Assembly: GCA_003862195.1 (NCBI GenBank)
Contig: QOUO01000011.1
Span: 1-54,891, forward strand
Length of the DNA: 54,891 nucleotides
Direction: 5' to 3'
DNA from: Coriobacteriaceae bacterium
GTDB lineage: Bacteria > Actinomycetota > Coriobacteriia > Coriobacteriales > Atopobiaceae
Shown: one piece after another, positions 1-8,077 of the stretch
Layout of the letters: each line of letters begins with the position of its first letter
Position numbering within the stretch: the stretch's first letter is position 1
Made by a program: the position numbers and the translations under genes
The notes under the pieces: model-generated
Told to the model about the DNA's origin: nothing
What the model saw: only the letters and a program-made list of their open reading frames with translations
Database searches by the model: none

Positions 1-18
1 AAAATATTCGATTCTGGC

Positions 19-46
19 TTGCGCGGGCGGCAATGTCTGTTATAGT
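19..46 (+). promoter_or_regulatory. Probable promoter of the tRNA-Asn pair
   Basis: A -35-like TTGCGC (19-24) and a -10 TATAGT (41-46) are separated by 16 bases. Transcription would start near 53, about 13 bases before the first mature tRNA. The match is by eye only. Confidence 0.6.
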
Positions 47-65
47 TCCTAACGCACTAAGAAAT

Positions 66-140
66 TCCCCGGTGGCGCAGTGGTAGCGCAGCTGACTGTT
101 AATCAGCGTGTCGCAGGTTCGAACCCTGCCCGGGGAGCCA
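66..140 (+). tRNA. tRNA-Asn (anticodon GTT), copy 1
   Basis: The acceptor stem pairs TCCCCGG (66-72) with CCGGGGA (130-136). It is followed by discriminator G137 and a genome-encoded CCA (138-140). The anticodon loop carries GTT at 98-100 and the T-arm GGTTCGAACCC is canonical. It decodes AAC/AAU. A second identical gene follows after three bases, and the two probably share one transcript. Confidence 0.97.
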
Positions 141-143
141 TAT

Positions 144-218
144 TCCCCGGTGGCGCAGTGGTAGCGCAGCTGACTGTTAATCAGCGTGTCGCAGGTTCGA
201 ACCCTGCCCGGGGAGCCA
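144..218 (+). tRNA. tRNA-Asn (anticodon GTT), copy 2
   Basis: This is identical to the gene at 66-140, including the encoded CCA (216-218), and is offset by 78 bases. The rho-independent terminator starting at 227 closes the two-gene unit. Confidence 0.97.
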
Positions 219-226
219 GGACTTTC

Positions 227-265
227 GAGGCCGGGGGAGAAGATCCTCCGGCCTCTGCTTTTCTC
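227..265 (+). terminator. Terminator of the tRNA-Asn unit
   Basis: A 12-bp stem (227-238 with 244-255, one G-U pair) with loop GAAGA is followed by TGCTTTTCTC. The tail overlaps a TTCTCGCCC copy of the repeated motif at 261-269. Confidence 0.85.
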
Positions 266-377
266 GCCCGCCAAGGGCAACTCCAACACTCGCGGGTGCT
301 CTTTCGCTCTTTATATGGCGAGGCCATGCCCCGTGCTAGCATTTCCATGTCATGTGACCCGATGCTTCGGAGGCAAA

Positions 378-1199
378 TTGAACGCCGAAAAGAACGCCGC
401 GACGATCTCCGCAAAGGACGCGTGGTATCCGCCTGCCAAGAGGGACCGATTCATCCTCAAGCAGCTCGTTTCCAAGGACTTCAAGCTCAAGTACCGCAGG
501 AGCGCGCTTGGCGTCGTGTGGAGCGTCCTGAACCCGCTTCTGATGATGCTCGTCATGGCGGCCGTCTTCGGATCGTTCATGAGGTACAACGACCCGTCGC
601 TCGGCAACTACGCCGTCTACCTGATCCTGGGCAACACGGCCTTCCAGCTCATGAGCGACGCGACCAGCCAGGGCATGAACTCCATCATCTGGGCGTCCTC
701 GCTGCTCAAGAAGGTCAAGATCAACCGCTACGTCTTCCCGGTGCAGAAGGTGCTCTTCGCCGTCGTCAACTACGGCTTCTCGCTCATCGCCATCGCGCTC
801 GTCATGGTCGTGGAGCGCGTCCCGCTCACGTGGACCGCGATCCTCATGCCGTACGCCCTGGCGACCCTCATGGTGTTCTGCATCGGCCTGTCGCTCCTGC
901 TCTCCGCCGCCGCGGTCTTCTTCCGCGACGTCATCCACCTCTGGAGCGTCGTGCTCACCGCGTGGACGTACGCGACCCCGCTCTTCTATCCCTTCAAGAT
1001 CCTCCCGCACTGGATGCAGGTCGCGGAGCACTTCAACCCCATGTACATCTACATCACCTACATCCGCGACGTGGTCCTCTACCACACGGTTCCGTCCGTG
1101 AACATGCACATCGCCTGCCTGGGCTTTGCCGTCGTCGCGCTCGCGATTGGCTATGCGGTCTTCCATAGGCACGAGCACAAGTTCATCCTCTACATCTAA
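378..1199 (+). CDS. Polysaccharide/teichoic acid ABC exporter, permease (Wzm/TagG family)
   Basis: This is an integral membrane subunit of an ABC-2 type exporter that moves lipid-linked polysaccharide across the cytoplasmic membrane. I chose the TTG at 378 because a GGAGG lies at 369-373; it gives 273 residues, the usual length. The N-terminus has the family pattern (KRDRFILKQLVSKDFKLKY, then RRSALGVVWSVLNPL), followed by about six hydrophobic segments ending in FHRHEHKFILYI. The ATPase gene follows after 22 bases, so this is a Wzm-Wzt/TagGH pair. The glycosyltransferase downstream suggests the substrate is a surface glycan. The exact substrate (teichoic acid, O-antigen-like polymer or other) cannot be read from the sequence. 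Confidence 0.9.
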   Translation: MNAEKNAATISAKDAWYPPAKRDRFILKQLVSKDFKLKYRRSALGVVWSVLNPLLMMLVMAAVFGSFMRYNDPSLGNYAVYLILGNTAFQLMSDATSQGMNSIIWASSLLKKVKINRYVFPVQKVLFAVVNYGFSLIAIALVMVVERVPLTWTAILMPYALATLMVFCIGLSLLLSAAAVFFRDVIHLWSVVLTAWTYATPLFYPFKILPHWMQVAEHFNPMYIYITYIRDVVLYHTVPSVNMHIACLGFAVVALAIGYAVFHRHEHKFILYI

Positions 1200-1221
1200 C
1201 GCGATTGGGATAGGTTCAGCC

Positions 1222-2001
1222 ATGGCAAACATCCTCAAGCGTCCCCCGATTCCGCCCGAGGACGCCGAGACCGTCATCGACGTCGATGACGTCTCCATGA
1301 TCTTCAACATCGCCTCCGAGCAGTTCAACTCGCTCAAGGAGTACTTCATCGCCGCGATGCGCCACGAGCTCAAGTTCAAGGAGTTCCGCGCGCTCAACCA
1401 CATCAGCTTCAAGGTCAAGCGCGGCGAGGCGTTTGGCCTCGTGGGCACCAACGGATCCGGCAAGTCAACCATGCTCAAGATCATCGCGGGCGTGCTCGAG
1501 GCCTCCGAGGGCACCTGCACGGTGCGTGGCACCATCGCCCCCCTCATCGAGCTGGGCGCCGGCTTCGACATGGAGCTCACGGCCAAGGAGAACATCTACC
1601 TCAACGGCGCGCTCCTGGGCTACCGCAAGGAGTTCATCGACGAGCACTTCCAGGACATCGTGGACTTCGCGGAGCTCCAGAACTTCATGGAGATGCCGCT
1701 CAAGAACTACTCGTCCGGCATGGTGGCCCGCATCGCCTTCGCCATCGCCACGATCACGGAGCCGGACATCCTCATCGTCGACGAGACGCTCTCGGTCGGC
1801 GACTTCCTCTTCCAGCAGAAGTGCGAGCGCCGCATCAAGGAGCTCGTCGACTCCGACGACGTCACCGTTCTTCTCGTCAGCCACAACATCGACCAGGTGG
1901 AGCGCCTGTGCGACCGCGTGTGCTGGATCGAGAAGGGCCAGGAGCGCATGGTCGGCCCGACCGACGAGGTCTGCGCCGCATACAAGAATCTGGGGAAGTA
2001 A
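1222..2001 (+). CDS. Polysaccharide/teichoic acid ABC exporter, ATPase (Wzt/TagH family)
   Basis: This is the nucleotide-binding subunit that powers the permease encoded just upstream. The 259-residue protein has Walker A GTNGSGKST near residue 75, the signature YSSGM near 163, Walker B ILIVDET near 184 and the switch histidine in LLVSHN. The insertion before Walker A (SLKEYFIAAM then EFRALNHISF) is typical of the TagH/Wzt group. It ends at YKNLGK, so it lacks the C-terminal glycan-binding domain of long Wzt proteins and is the short TagH-like form. ATG 1222 is chosen because it begins just after the permease stop. An in-frame upstream extension would run into the permease gene. Its stop shares one base with the next start. 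Confidence 0.92.
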   Translation: MANILKRPPIPPEDAETVIDVDDVSMIFNIASEQFNSLKEYFIAAMRHELKFKEFRALNHISFKVKRGEAFGLVGTNGSGKSTMLKIIAGVLEASEGTCTVRGTIAPLIELGAGFDMELTAKENIYLNGALLGYRKEFIDEHFQDIVDFAELQNFMEMPLKNYSSGMVARIAFAIATITEPDILIVDETLSVGDFLFQQKCERRIKELVDSDDVTVLLVSHNIDQVERLCDRVCWIEKGQERMVGPTDEVCAAYKNLGK

Positions 2002-3134
2002 TGGCTCAGGACCAGGACATCGACGTCAGCGTGATCGTCCCGTGCTACAACACGGAGGCGTTCCTCGACCAGGCGCTTACAACGTGCGAGAAGAACGACA
2101 GCTGCAGGCTCGAGATCATCGCCGTGAACGACGGCTCCACGGACGGCTCGCTCGCCATCATGCGCGAGCACGAGGCCCGCGACCCGCGCGTGCGCGTGAT
2201 CGACAAGGAGAACTCGGGCTACGGCGCCAACATGAACCGCGGCATCCGCGAGGCGCGCGGCACCTACATCGGCATCCTCGAGCCCGACGACTACCTGCGC
2301 CCCCACATGTTCGACACGCTGTTCGAGGCTGCCGAGCGCCACGGCATGCCCGACATGGTCAAGTCGCCCTACATCCGCGTCTGGATGCCCACGACCCCGC
2401 AGGAGCGGCTCTACAACTGCGCCTACTACCACCGCATCAAGCCCGTGGACGAGCCCTTCACGCTCAAGGACTGCCCGCGCCTGATCCGCCACCACCCCTC
2501 GATCTGGTCAGCCATCTACCGCAAGGGCTTCCTGCAGGATAACGACATCACCTTCATGGAAGTCCCCGGCGCCGGCTGGGTCGACAACCCGTTCCTCATC
2601 CAGACCTGTGTCCTCGCCAAGTCGATCGTCTACATCGACGAGCCGTTCTACTGCTACCGCGAGGACCTTCCCGGCTCCTCCTCCGTGCTGCGCAAGGCGG
2701 GCCTCGCGTTCGAGCGCTGGGGCAACATGGCCGACCTGGTGGAGAAGTACGGCGTCACGGACCGCGGCATCCTCGAGTCGCTCTACATCATCGGCTTCAG
2801 GTACGCGGGCGGCGCAATCGGTGACTTCGGCCTGGACGAGCCCCAGATCCACGAGTGGGTCACGCAGATGTTCCGCCGCATGGACCCCAACATCGTGGCG
2901 GGCATCGCCGCGCTGTCTGGCTCGTTCAAGCACACGTACTTCGAGCTCACGGGCTACCCCGCGGTCAAGTTCAGCGACCTGCCCTACATCGGCAACCTGG
3001 TGAACGAGTTCTTCTACAGCTGGCGCATCAACGGGCCGGGCTTCGCGTTCTCGCGCCTCGGGCTCTTCGCGAGGCGCCGTGCTGCGGAGAAGGGTCTCGC
3101 CAAGCCCACGAGCACCCACTCGGCCTCGATCTAA
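2001..3134 (+). CDS. Family 2 glycosyltransferase
   Basis: This cytoplasmic, membrane-associated GT-A glycosyltransferase adds a sugar from a nucleotide-sugar donor to a growing surface glycan. The 377-residue protein opens with the GT2 hallmark VSVIVPCYNTEAFLDQ. It then has VNDGSTDGS near residue 41 and the acidic EPDD near 95, which would bind metal and nucleotide diphosphate. The remainder (a conserved-looking VPGAGWVDNPFLIQT segment, then FYCYREDLPGSSS) resembles the acceptor domain of teichoic acid/capsule transferases. The ATG overlaps the ATPase stop by one base (TAATG), so the two are translationally coupled. Donor and acceptor are unknown. A strong terminator follows at 3186. Confidence 0.88.
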   Translation: MAQDQDIDVSVIVPCYNTEAFLDQALTTCEKNDSCRLEIIAVNDGSTDGSLAIMREHEARDPRVRVIDKENSGYGANMNRGIREARGTYIGILEPDDYLRPHMFDTLFEAAERHGMPDMVKSPYIRVWMPTTPQERLYNCAYYHRIKPVDEPFTLKDCPRLIRHHPSIWSAIYRKGFLQDNDITFMEVPGAGWVDNPFLIQTCVLAKSIVYIDEPFYCYREDLPGSSSVLRKAGLAFERWGNMADLVEKYGVTDRGILESLYIIGFRYAGGAIGDFGLDEPQIHEWVTQMFRRMDPNIVAGIAALSGSFKHTYFELTGYPAVKFSDLPYIGNLVNEFFYSWRINGPGFAFSRLGLFARRRAAEKGLAKPTSTHSASI

Positions 3135-3185
3135 GGCCGGCCGGCAGGGCCCGAGCGACCCAATCTCAATCGGAATTTGGAACAT

Positions 3186-3224
3186 GGCCACCACCACGAC
3201 GCAGAGTCGGGTGGTGGCCCTTTT
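3186..3224 (+). terminator. Terminator of the polysaccharide export operon
   Basis: A perfect 10-bp stem GGCCACCACC/GGTGGTGGCC (3186-3195 with 3210-3219) is followed by CTTTT. It separates the glycan operon from the pyr operon. Confidence 0.9.
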
Positions 3225-3260
3225 CGTGCGCTTGGCAGGTGCCCGTGCGGGGGAGGGTGC

Positions 3261-3273
3261 GTCCTTCTCGCCC
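3261..3273 (-). repeat. Copy of the 13-mer GGGCGAGAAGGAC (minus strand), intergenic
   Basis: The 13-mer lies in non-coding DNA between the glycan operon terminator and the pyr promoter. It therefore cannot be explained by codon use. See the finding on this motif. Confidence 0.75.
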
Positions 3274-3341
3274 GCGTGTTCCGTTCCTGAAAGGCGGCGC
3301 TCCGTCCCCGGTGCGAGTTTGGTGTTTGGGCAAATTGGTGA

Positions 3342-3369
3342 TTGCTTCCGGCGGGAAAGTGCGTATATT
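3342..3369 (+). promoter_or_regulatory. Probable pyr operon promoter
   Basis: A -35-like TTGCTT (3342-3347) and a -10 TATATT (3364-3369) are spaced by 16 bases. Initiation near 3376 would give a leader of about 127 bases before pyrR, long enough to hold the attenuator described next. Confidence 0.6.
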
Positions 3370-3394
3370 GAATAACGACCTTTAACTCGGTGCG

Positions 3395-3490
3395 AGACGC
3401 CGGCAAGGAACATACACGCCCTGCGGGGCTTGGGACTGCCTTCCTGACGTCTGTGTGCCGTGGTAACGGGACATTGGCGTCTTTTGTTTT
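3395..3490 (+). promoter_or_regulatory. Probable pyr transcription attenuator (antiterminator/terminator)
   Basis: A terminator hairpin pairs GACGTC (3446-3451) with GGCGTC (3476-3481). It has an inner CCGT/ACGG stem with loop GGTA, and TTTTGTTTT follows (3482-3490). Upstream, AGACGCC (3395-3401) is exactly complementary to GGCGTCT (3476-3482), so it can form a competing antiterminator. Such alternatives upstream of pyrR are the classical target of PyrR in Gram-positive bacteria. I could not locate a convincing consensus PyrR-binding loop. Confidence 0.65.
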
Positions 3491-3502
3491 GGAAGGAGTG
3501 CC

Positions 3503-4075
3503 ATGGCTGAGAACAAGCCGAAAGCGGTCATCATGGATGGCCAGGCGATGGAGCGCGCGGTGACCCGCATCGCGCACGAGATCGTCGAGCACAACGAAGG
3601 TGCGGATGACATCGCCCTCGTCGGCATCATCCGTCGCGGCGAGACGCTCGCGACGAAGCTCGCTGATGCCATCGAGTCGATCGAGGGCAAGCGCCCGCCC
3701 GTGGGCTCGCTCGACATCAGCTTCTACCGCGACGACTTCATGCGCAACGTGGCGCCCGTGCTGCACGGCACCAACATCCCCTTCAACATCGACAACGCGA
3801 ACATCGTGCTGGTTGACGACGTCCTGTACACGGGCCGCACCGTGCGCGCGGCGCTCAACGCCCTCACGGACTACGGCCGCCCCAAGACGGTCCAGCTTGC
3901 CGTGATGGTCGACCGCGGCCACCGCGAGCTGCCCATTCGCGCCGATTACGTTGGCAAGAACGTGCCCTCGTCCCACGAGGAGGACGTGCGCGTCTGCATA
4001 GAGCCCCTCGACGACCGCAACAGCGTCGAGATCTGGGACATCAATGTCGAAAAGAAAGCCGGAGGTGCGAACTAG
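3503..4075 (+). CDS. pyrR: PyrR: pyr regulatory protein / uracil phosphoribosyltransferase
   Basis: This type I phosphoribosyltransferase regulates the pyr operon by binding its leader RNA when UMP/UTP are high, and may also convert uracil plus PRPP to UMP. The 190-residue protein has the PRPP-binding loop IVLVDDVLYTGRT (about residues 96-108), a GIIRRGETLA loop near residue 36, and the PyrR-type SLDISFYRDD. The start ATG has a strong GGAAGGAG (3491-3498). It is the first gene of the operon, just after the attenuator, and its stop directly abuts the pyrB ATG. The length is normal and nothing is missing. Confidence 0.95.
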   Translation: MAENKPKAVIMDGQAMERAVTRIAHEIVEHNEGADDIALVGIIRRGETLATKLADAIESIEGKRPPVGSLDISFYRDDFMRNVAPVLHGTNIPFNIDNANIVLVDDVLYTGRTVRAALNALTDYGRPKTVQLAVMVDRGHRELPIRADYVGKNVPSSHEEDVRVCIEPLDDRNSVEIWDINVEKKAGGAN

Positions 4076-5014
4076 ATGCTTTCCGTCAAGAACCTCATCG
4101 ACACGTACAGCCTGACCGCCGATGACATCACGCAGATCCTCGACACGGCGGCGGCGTTCGAGTCGGTCAACAACGGGCGCGTGATCAAGAAGGTGCCCGC
4201 CCTGCGCGGCCGCACGATCGTGAACCTGTTCCTCGAGCCGTCCACCCGCACGAAGAGCTCCTTCGAGCTGGCCGAGAAGCGCCTGTCCGCGGACTCGCTC
4301 TCCATGGGCGGCAGCACCTCCTCCGTCGTCAAGGGCGAGAGCCTTGCCGACACCATCCAGACCATCGACGCCATGAACGTCGACATGTTCGTCTGCCGCG
4401 CCCGCCTCGCCGGCACGCCGCAGAAGATCACCGAGAACACCGACGCCGTCGTGATCAACGCCGGCGACGGCAAGCACCAGCACCCCACGCAGGCCATGCT
4501 CGACCTGTACACCATCCGCAAGCACTTCGGCCACCTCGACGGCCTCAAGGTCGCCATCGTGGGCGACCTCGCGCACTCCCGCGTGTGCGGCTCGCTGGCC
4601 CCCGCGCTCAAGACCATGGGCGCCGACGTCACGCTCGTCGGCCCCCCGACCTTCCAGGTCGACGACCCCGACTGGTTCGGCTGCCCGCAGACCTCGAGCC
4701 TCGACGAGGTCATCGAGGACATGGACGTCGTCTACATGCTGCGCGTCCAGCTTGAGCGCATGGAGGGTGCGACCATCCCGTCCCGCCGCGAGTACAACCG
4801 CCTGTACGGCCTCGACATGAAGCGCGTCAACCGCATGAAGGACAACGCGATCATCTGCCACCCGGGCCCCATGAACCGCGGCATGGAGATCAACGCCGAC
4901 GTAGCCGACTGCGCGCGCTCTAGGATTCTGAACCAGGTCAACGCTGGTGTCCTCACCCGCATGGCCGAGATGTACCTGCTTCTGGGAGGAGAGAACAATG
5001 GCATTTCTGCTTAA
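4076..5014 (+). CDS. pyrB: Aspartate carbamoyltransferase catalytic subunit
   Basis: It catalyses carbamoyl phosphate + L-aspartate to N-carbamoyl-L-aspartate, the committed step of UMP synthesis. The 312-residue protein carries the carbamoyl-phosphate loop STRTKSSFE (from residue 56) and the HPTQAMLDLY motif near 136. It ends with the family pattern HPGPMNRGMEI. No pyrI regulatory gene is adjacent, so control probably lies in the leader RNA. Zero bases separate it from pyrR, and it overlaps pyrC by 17 bases. Confidence 0.96.
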   Translation: MLSVKNLIDTYSLTADDITQILDTAAAFESVNNGRVIKKVPALRGRTIVNLFLEPSTRTKSSFELAEKRLSADSLSMGGSTSSVVKGESLADTIQTIDAMNVDMFVCRARLAGTPQKITENTDAVVINAGDGKHQHPTQAMLDLYTIRKHFGHLDGLKVAIVGDLAHSRVCGSLAPALKTMGADVTLVGPPTFQVDDPDWFGCPQTSSLDEVIEDMDVVYMLRVQLERMEGATIPSRREYNRLYGLDMKRVNRMKDNAIICHPGPMNRGMEINADVADCARSRILNQVNAGVLTRMAEMYLLLGGENNGISA

Positions 5015-6290
5015 GGGAGCTCACGCCGTCGACCCGCAGGTGGGCCTCGACGAGGTCGTGGACGTCCTTCTCGACGGCGACTCCATCGCCGAGGTGGGAC
5101 AGGACCTCGAGGCGCCCGAGGGCGCCGAGGTGATCGACGCTGCCGGCAAGTACCTGGTTCCCGGCCTCGTCGACATGCACGTGCACTTCCGCGACCCCGG
5201 CTTCGAGTACAAGGAGACCATCGAGACCGGCTCGCGCGCCGCGACGCACGGCGGCTTCACGGACGTCGCCACGATGCCCAACACCGACCCCGTGACCGAC
5301 ACGGGCACCGGCATCCGCTACCAGATCGACCGCGGCCGCGCCGCCGGCCTGTGCCACATCCGCCCGATCGGCGCGCTGACGAGGGGCGAGAAGGGCGAGG
5401 CCCTCGCGGAGATCGGCGACATGGTGCTCGAGGGCGCCTGCGCCTTCAGCGACGACGGCCACGGCGTGCAGAGCGCCGGCATGATGCGCACCTGCATGGG
5501 CTACGTGTCGCAGTTCGACCGCGTCGCCATCGCGCACTGCGAGGACGAGTCGCTCACCGTCCACGGCGTCGTGAACGAGGGCAAGGCCTCCACGCGCCTC
5601 GGCATGTTCGGCTGGCCTGCGCTCGGCGAGGAGCTCGAGATCTACCGCGACATCGAGATCTGCCGCCTCACGGGCTGCCCGCTGCACATCGCCCACATCT
5701 CCACGGAGAAGGGCCTCGACCTCGTGAGGGCCGCAAAGGCCGATGGCCTGCCCGTCACCTGCGAGGTCACGCCGCACCACCTCTTCCTCAACGAGGACGA
5801 CATCGACAACACCTACAACACCAACCTCAAGATGAACCCGCCGCTGCGCCTCGAGAGCGACATGATGGCGCTGCGCAAGGGCATCGTCGACGGTTCGATC
5901 GACTGCCTCGTGACCGACCACGCGCCGCACGCCAAGCACGAGAAGGACTGCGAGTGGGAGATCGCGTTCTTTGGTACGATCGGCCTCGAGACCTCGCTTC
6001 CCCTCATGCTCACCAACATGGTGCGCACGGGCGAGATGGGCTGGGACAGGCTCGTCGAGGTCATGGCCGTCAACCCTCGCAAGGTCCTCAGGCTCAAGCC
6101 GGTCAAGATCGAGGCGGGCTCCAAGGCCGACCTCACCCTGATCGACCCTGACCGCGAGATCAAGGTGACCGAGGACTACTTCGAGAGCAAGTCCAAGAAC
6201 TCCGCCTTCCTCGGCGAGACGCTCATGGGCGTCGCCACCGACGTCTTCGTCGACGGCAAGCACACCCTGGACAACTGCGTCGTCGCCTAG
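4998..6290 (+). CDS. pyrC: Dihydroorotase (class I)
   Basis: This zinc amidohydrolase cyclises N-carbamoyl-aspartate to dihydroorotate. The 430-residue protein has the metal-binding DMHVHFRDPG (His61, His63) and substrate Arg65. It also has KAHIxE-type histidines in the middle (HIAHIST) and the catalytic aspartate in TDHAPHA near 306. That pattern and length match the class I (PyrC/Bacillus-type) enzyme. The ATG at 4998 has GGGAGGAG at 4984-4991 inside pyrB, and the 17-base overlap implies coupled translation. It is followed by a 75-base gap with a strong hairpin before pyrK. Confidence 0.96.
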   Translation: MAFLLKGAHAVDPQVGLDEVVDVLLDGDSIAEVGQDLEAPEGAEVIDAAGKYLVPGLVDMHVHFRDPGFEYKETIETGSRAATHGGFTDVATMPNTDPVTDTGTGIRYQIDRGRAAGLCHIRPIGALTRGEKGEALAEIGDMVLEGACAFSDDGHGVQSAGMMRTCMGYVSQFDRVAIAHCEDESLTVHGVVNEGKASTRLGMFGWPALGEELEIYRDIEICRLTGCPLHIAHISTEKGLDLVRAAKADGLPVTCEVTPHHLFLNEDDIDNTYNTNLKMNPPLRLESDMMALRKGIVDGSIDCLVTDHAPHAKHEKDCEWEIAFFGTIGLETSLPLMLTNMVRTGEMGWDRLVEVMAVNPRKVLRLKPVKIEAGSKADLTLIDPDREIKVTEDYFESKSKNSAFLGETLMGVATDVFVDGKHTLDNCVVA

Positions 6291-6310
6291 CGGACGACAC
6301 CCGTACTATC

Positions 6311-6346
6311 ATGGTGGCGTGGGCGCTCGTGCGTCCGCGCCACCAT
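6311..6346 (+). promoter_or_regulatory. Strong stem-loop between pyrC and pyrK
   Basis: ATGGTGGCG (6311-6319) pairs perfectly with CGCCACCAT (6338-6346). An inner GGGCG/CGTCC stem extends it to about 15 pairs. Only TCTTG follows, so it is a poor terminator. It could be a processing or stability element that sets pyrK-D-F levels. A TATCAT at 6307-6312 could also be an internal -10, but no -35 is convincing. Confidence 0.5.
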
Positions 6347-6365
6347 TCTTGAAAAGGGGGTTCAC

Positions 6366-7157
6366 GTGCAGCCAAGCTCAAAGGTGCACCTGTACGACTT
6401 CGAAGTGGCGTCAAACGACGCGGTGGGCGAGAAGGTCTACCGCCTCGTGATGAGGTCCCCCGAGCTTGCGAGCGAGCTCAGGCCCGGGCAGTTCATGAAC
6501 GTGGCCGTTCCCGGGGATGCCTCCCACATCGTGAGGCTGCCCTTCTCGTTTGCCTCGACCGATCCCGAGGCCGGCACGGTCGAGCTGATATACGCCGTGG
6601 TCGGGGAGGGAACCCGCAGGCTGAGCGAGATGCCCGCGGGCTCCACGTCGACCGTCGTGGGCCCCTGCGGCAACGGCTGGGACGTCAAGCCCGGCGGCCG
6701 CGCGCTCGCGGTAGCCGGCGGCGTCGGCGCGCCCCCCGTGATCGCCGCGGCCCGCGCGCTTGCGGAGGCCGGGCGCGAGGTGGACGTGGTGCTGGGTGCC
6801 CAGACCAAGTCGAGGCTCTGGGGGGAGGACGATGCGCGCGCCCTGGGCGCCGGCGAGGTGGTCGTGACGACCGACGACGGCAGCTACGGCATGCGCGGCT
6901 TCACCACCCAGGCGATGGAGGCGCTTCTCGCCCGCCACGAGTACGACCTCGTGGTGACGTGCGGCCCGGCCGTGATGATGGCCGGCGTGGCAAGGCTCGC
7001 GGAGGGTGCCGGCGTCGCCTGCCAGGCGTCGCTCGAGCGGATGATGACCTGCGGCTTTGGCGCGTGCAGCACCTGCAACGTGGCCATGCGCGCCGGCGGA
7101 TACAAGTCGTGCTGCATGGACGGGCCCGTGTTCGACGCAAGCGAGGTGGCATGGTGA
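6366..7157 (+). CDS. pyrK: Dihydroorotate dehydrogenase electron transfer subunit (class 1B)
   Basis: This FAD and [2Fe-2S] protein passes electrons from PyrD's FMN to NAD+, acting in the cytoplasm as a PyrK2D2 complex. The 263-residue protein has a ferredoxin-reductase-like FAD domain (RPGQFMNVAVP, then RLPFSFAS) and an NAD-binding GGVGAPPVIAAA. The cysteine cluster is CGFGACSTC (Cys229, 234, 237), with Cys249 as the fourth ligand. The GTG start at 6366 is preceded by an AGGGGG ribosome binding site. The 7-base overlap with pyrD fits obligate subunit pairing. Confidence 0.95.
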   Translation: MQPSSKVHLYDFEVASNDAVGEKVYRLVMRSPELASELRPGQFMNVAVPGDASHIVRLPFSFASTDPEAGTVELIYAVVGEGTRRLSEMPAGSTSTVVGPCGNGWDVKPGGRALAVAGGVGAPPVIAAARALAEAGREVDVVLGAQTKSRLWGEDDARALGAGEVVVTTDDGSYGMRGFTTQAMEALLARHEYDLVVTCGPAVMMAGVARLAEGAGVACQASLERMMTCGFGACSTCNVAMRAGGYKSCCMDGPVFDASEVAW

Positions 7158-8077
7158 GCGACGTGAGCATGGCCGTCGACCTCGGCGGCATCAAGATGAA
7201 GAACCCCATCAACACCGCCTCGGGCACCTTCGGCAACGGATGGCAGTTCGAGGGGTTCTACGACGTGGGGCAGCTGGGCGCCATCACGACCAAGGGCTGC
7301 GCGGCGGAGCCTTGGGACGGCAACCCCGCGCCCAGGATGTGCGAGCTGCCCTCGGGCATCATGAACTCCGTGGGCCTGCAGAATCCCGGCGTGAGGGAGT
7401 TCGTGAGGAGCTACGGCGACTACCTGCAGGGCCTGGAGGAGCGGGGCTGCCGCGTGATCTGCCAGGTCGCGGGGCACTCGATAGAGGAGTACGTGCGCGC
7501 GCTCGAGCTCTTCGAGGAGCTGGCACCCTTCGCCTCGGGGTTCGAGATCAACATCTCGTGCCCCAACGTGAGCCGCGGGGGAGCGGCCATGGGCGCGACG
7601 CCGGAGGCCGCGGCCGAGGTCATGGCCGCCGTCCGCCCGCGCACCAAGCGACCGATTGTGGTCAAGATGGCCCCGCACGACGTGGCGGAGATCGCCCGCG
7701 CGCTCGAGGCCGAGGGCGCGGACGCGCTCTCGCTCATCAACACGATCCCGGGCATGGCGATCGACGTGCGCACGCGCAGGAGCAAGCTCTCGCGCCCCAC
7801 GGCGGGCGTGTCCGGCCCCGCCATACACGCCATCGCGGTCCGCATGGTGTGGGAGGCCCACAAGGCCGTCTCCATACCGCTCTGCGGCATCGGCGGCGTG
7901 ACCTCGGGCGAGGACGCGGCGGAGTTCATACTCGCGGGCGCCACGGCGGTGTCCGTGGGCACGCAGAACCTGGTCGACCCCACGGCGGCGCCGAGGATCC
8001 TGGGCGAGCTTACGGACTGGGCGGCCTCGCAGGGCGTAAGCGACATCAACGAGCTGATTGGAGCCTTCGAATGCTAA
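7151..8077 (+). CDS. pyrD: Dihydroorotate dehydrogenase catalytic subunit (class 1B)
   Basis: It oxidises dihydroorotate to orotate using FMN, with NAD+ as final acceptor through PyrK. The 308-residue protein shows NPINTASGTFGNG at the N-terminus and FEINISCPN with Cys137 as the catalytic base of the soluble class 1 enzymes. It also has NTIPGMAIDV and the FMN phosphate site GIGGV. The catalytic cysteine (rather than serine) and the neighbouring pyrK both indicate class 1B. The ATG at 7151 overlaps pyrK by 7 bases; a GTG one codon later is an alternative start. Confidence 0.96.
   Translation: MVSDVSMAVDLGGIKMKNPINTASGTFGNGWQFEGFYDVGQLGAITTKGCAAEPWDGNPAPRMCELPSGIMNSVGLQNPGVREFVRSYGDYLQGLEERGCRVICQVAGHSIEEYVRALELFEELAPFASGFEINISCPNVSRGGAAMGATPEAAAEVMAAVRPRTKRPIVVKMAPHDVAEIARALEAEGADALSLINTIPGMAIDVRTRRSKLSRPTAGVSGPAIHAIAVRMVWEAHKAVSIPLCGIGGVTSGEDAAEFILAGATAVSVGTQNLVDPTAAPRILGELTDWAASQGVSDINELIGAFEC

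Larger units (their letters stand above)
64..218 (+). repeat. Perfect 77-bp tandem duplication carrying tRNA-Asn
   Basis: Bases 64-140 and 142-218 are identical, separated by a single T. This looks like a recent or gene-converted duplication that doubles tRNA-Asn dosage. tRNA 3' ends are frequent integration sites, but no integrase or partial tRNA fragment is visible downstream. Confidence 0.9.
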
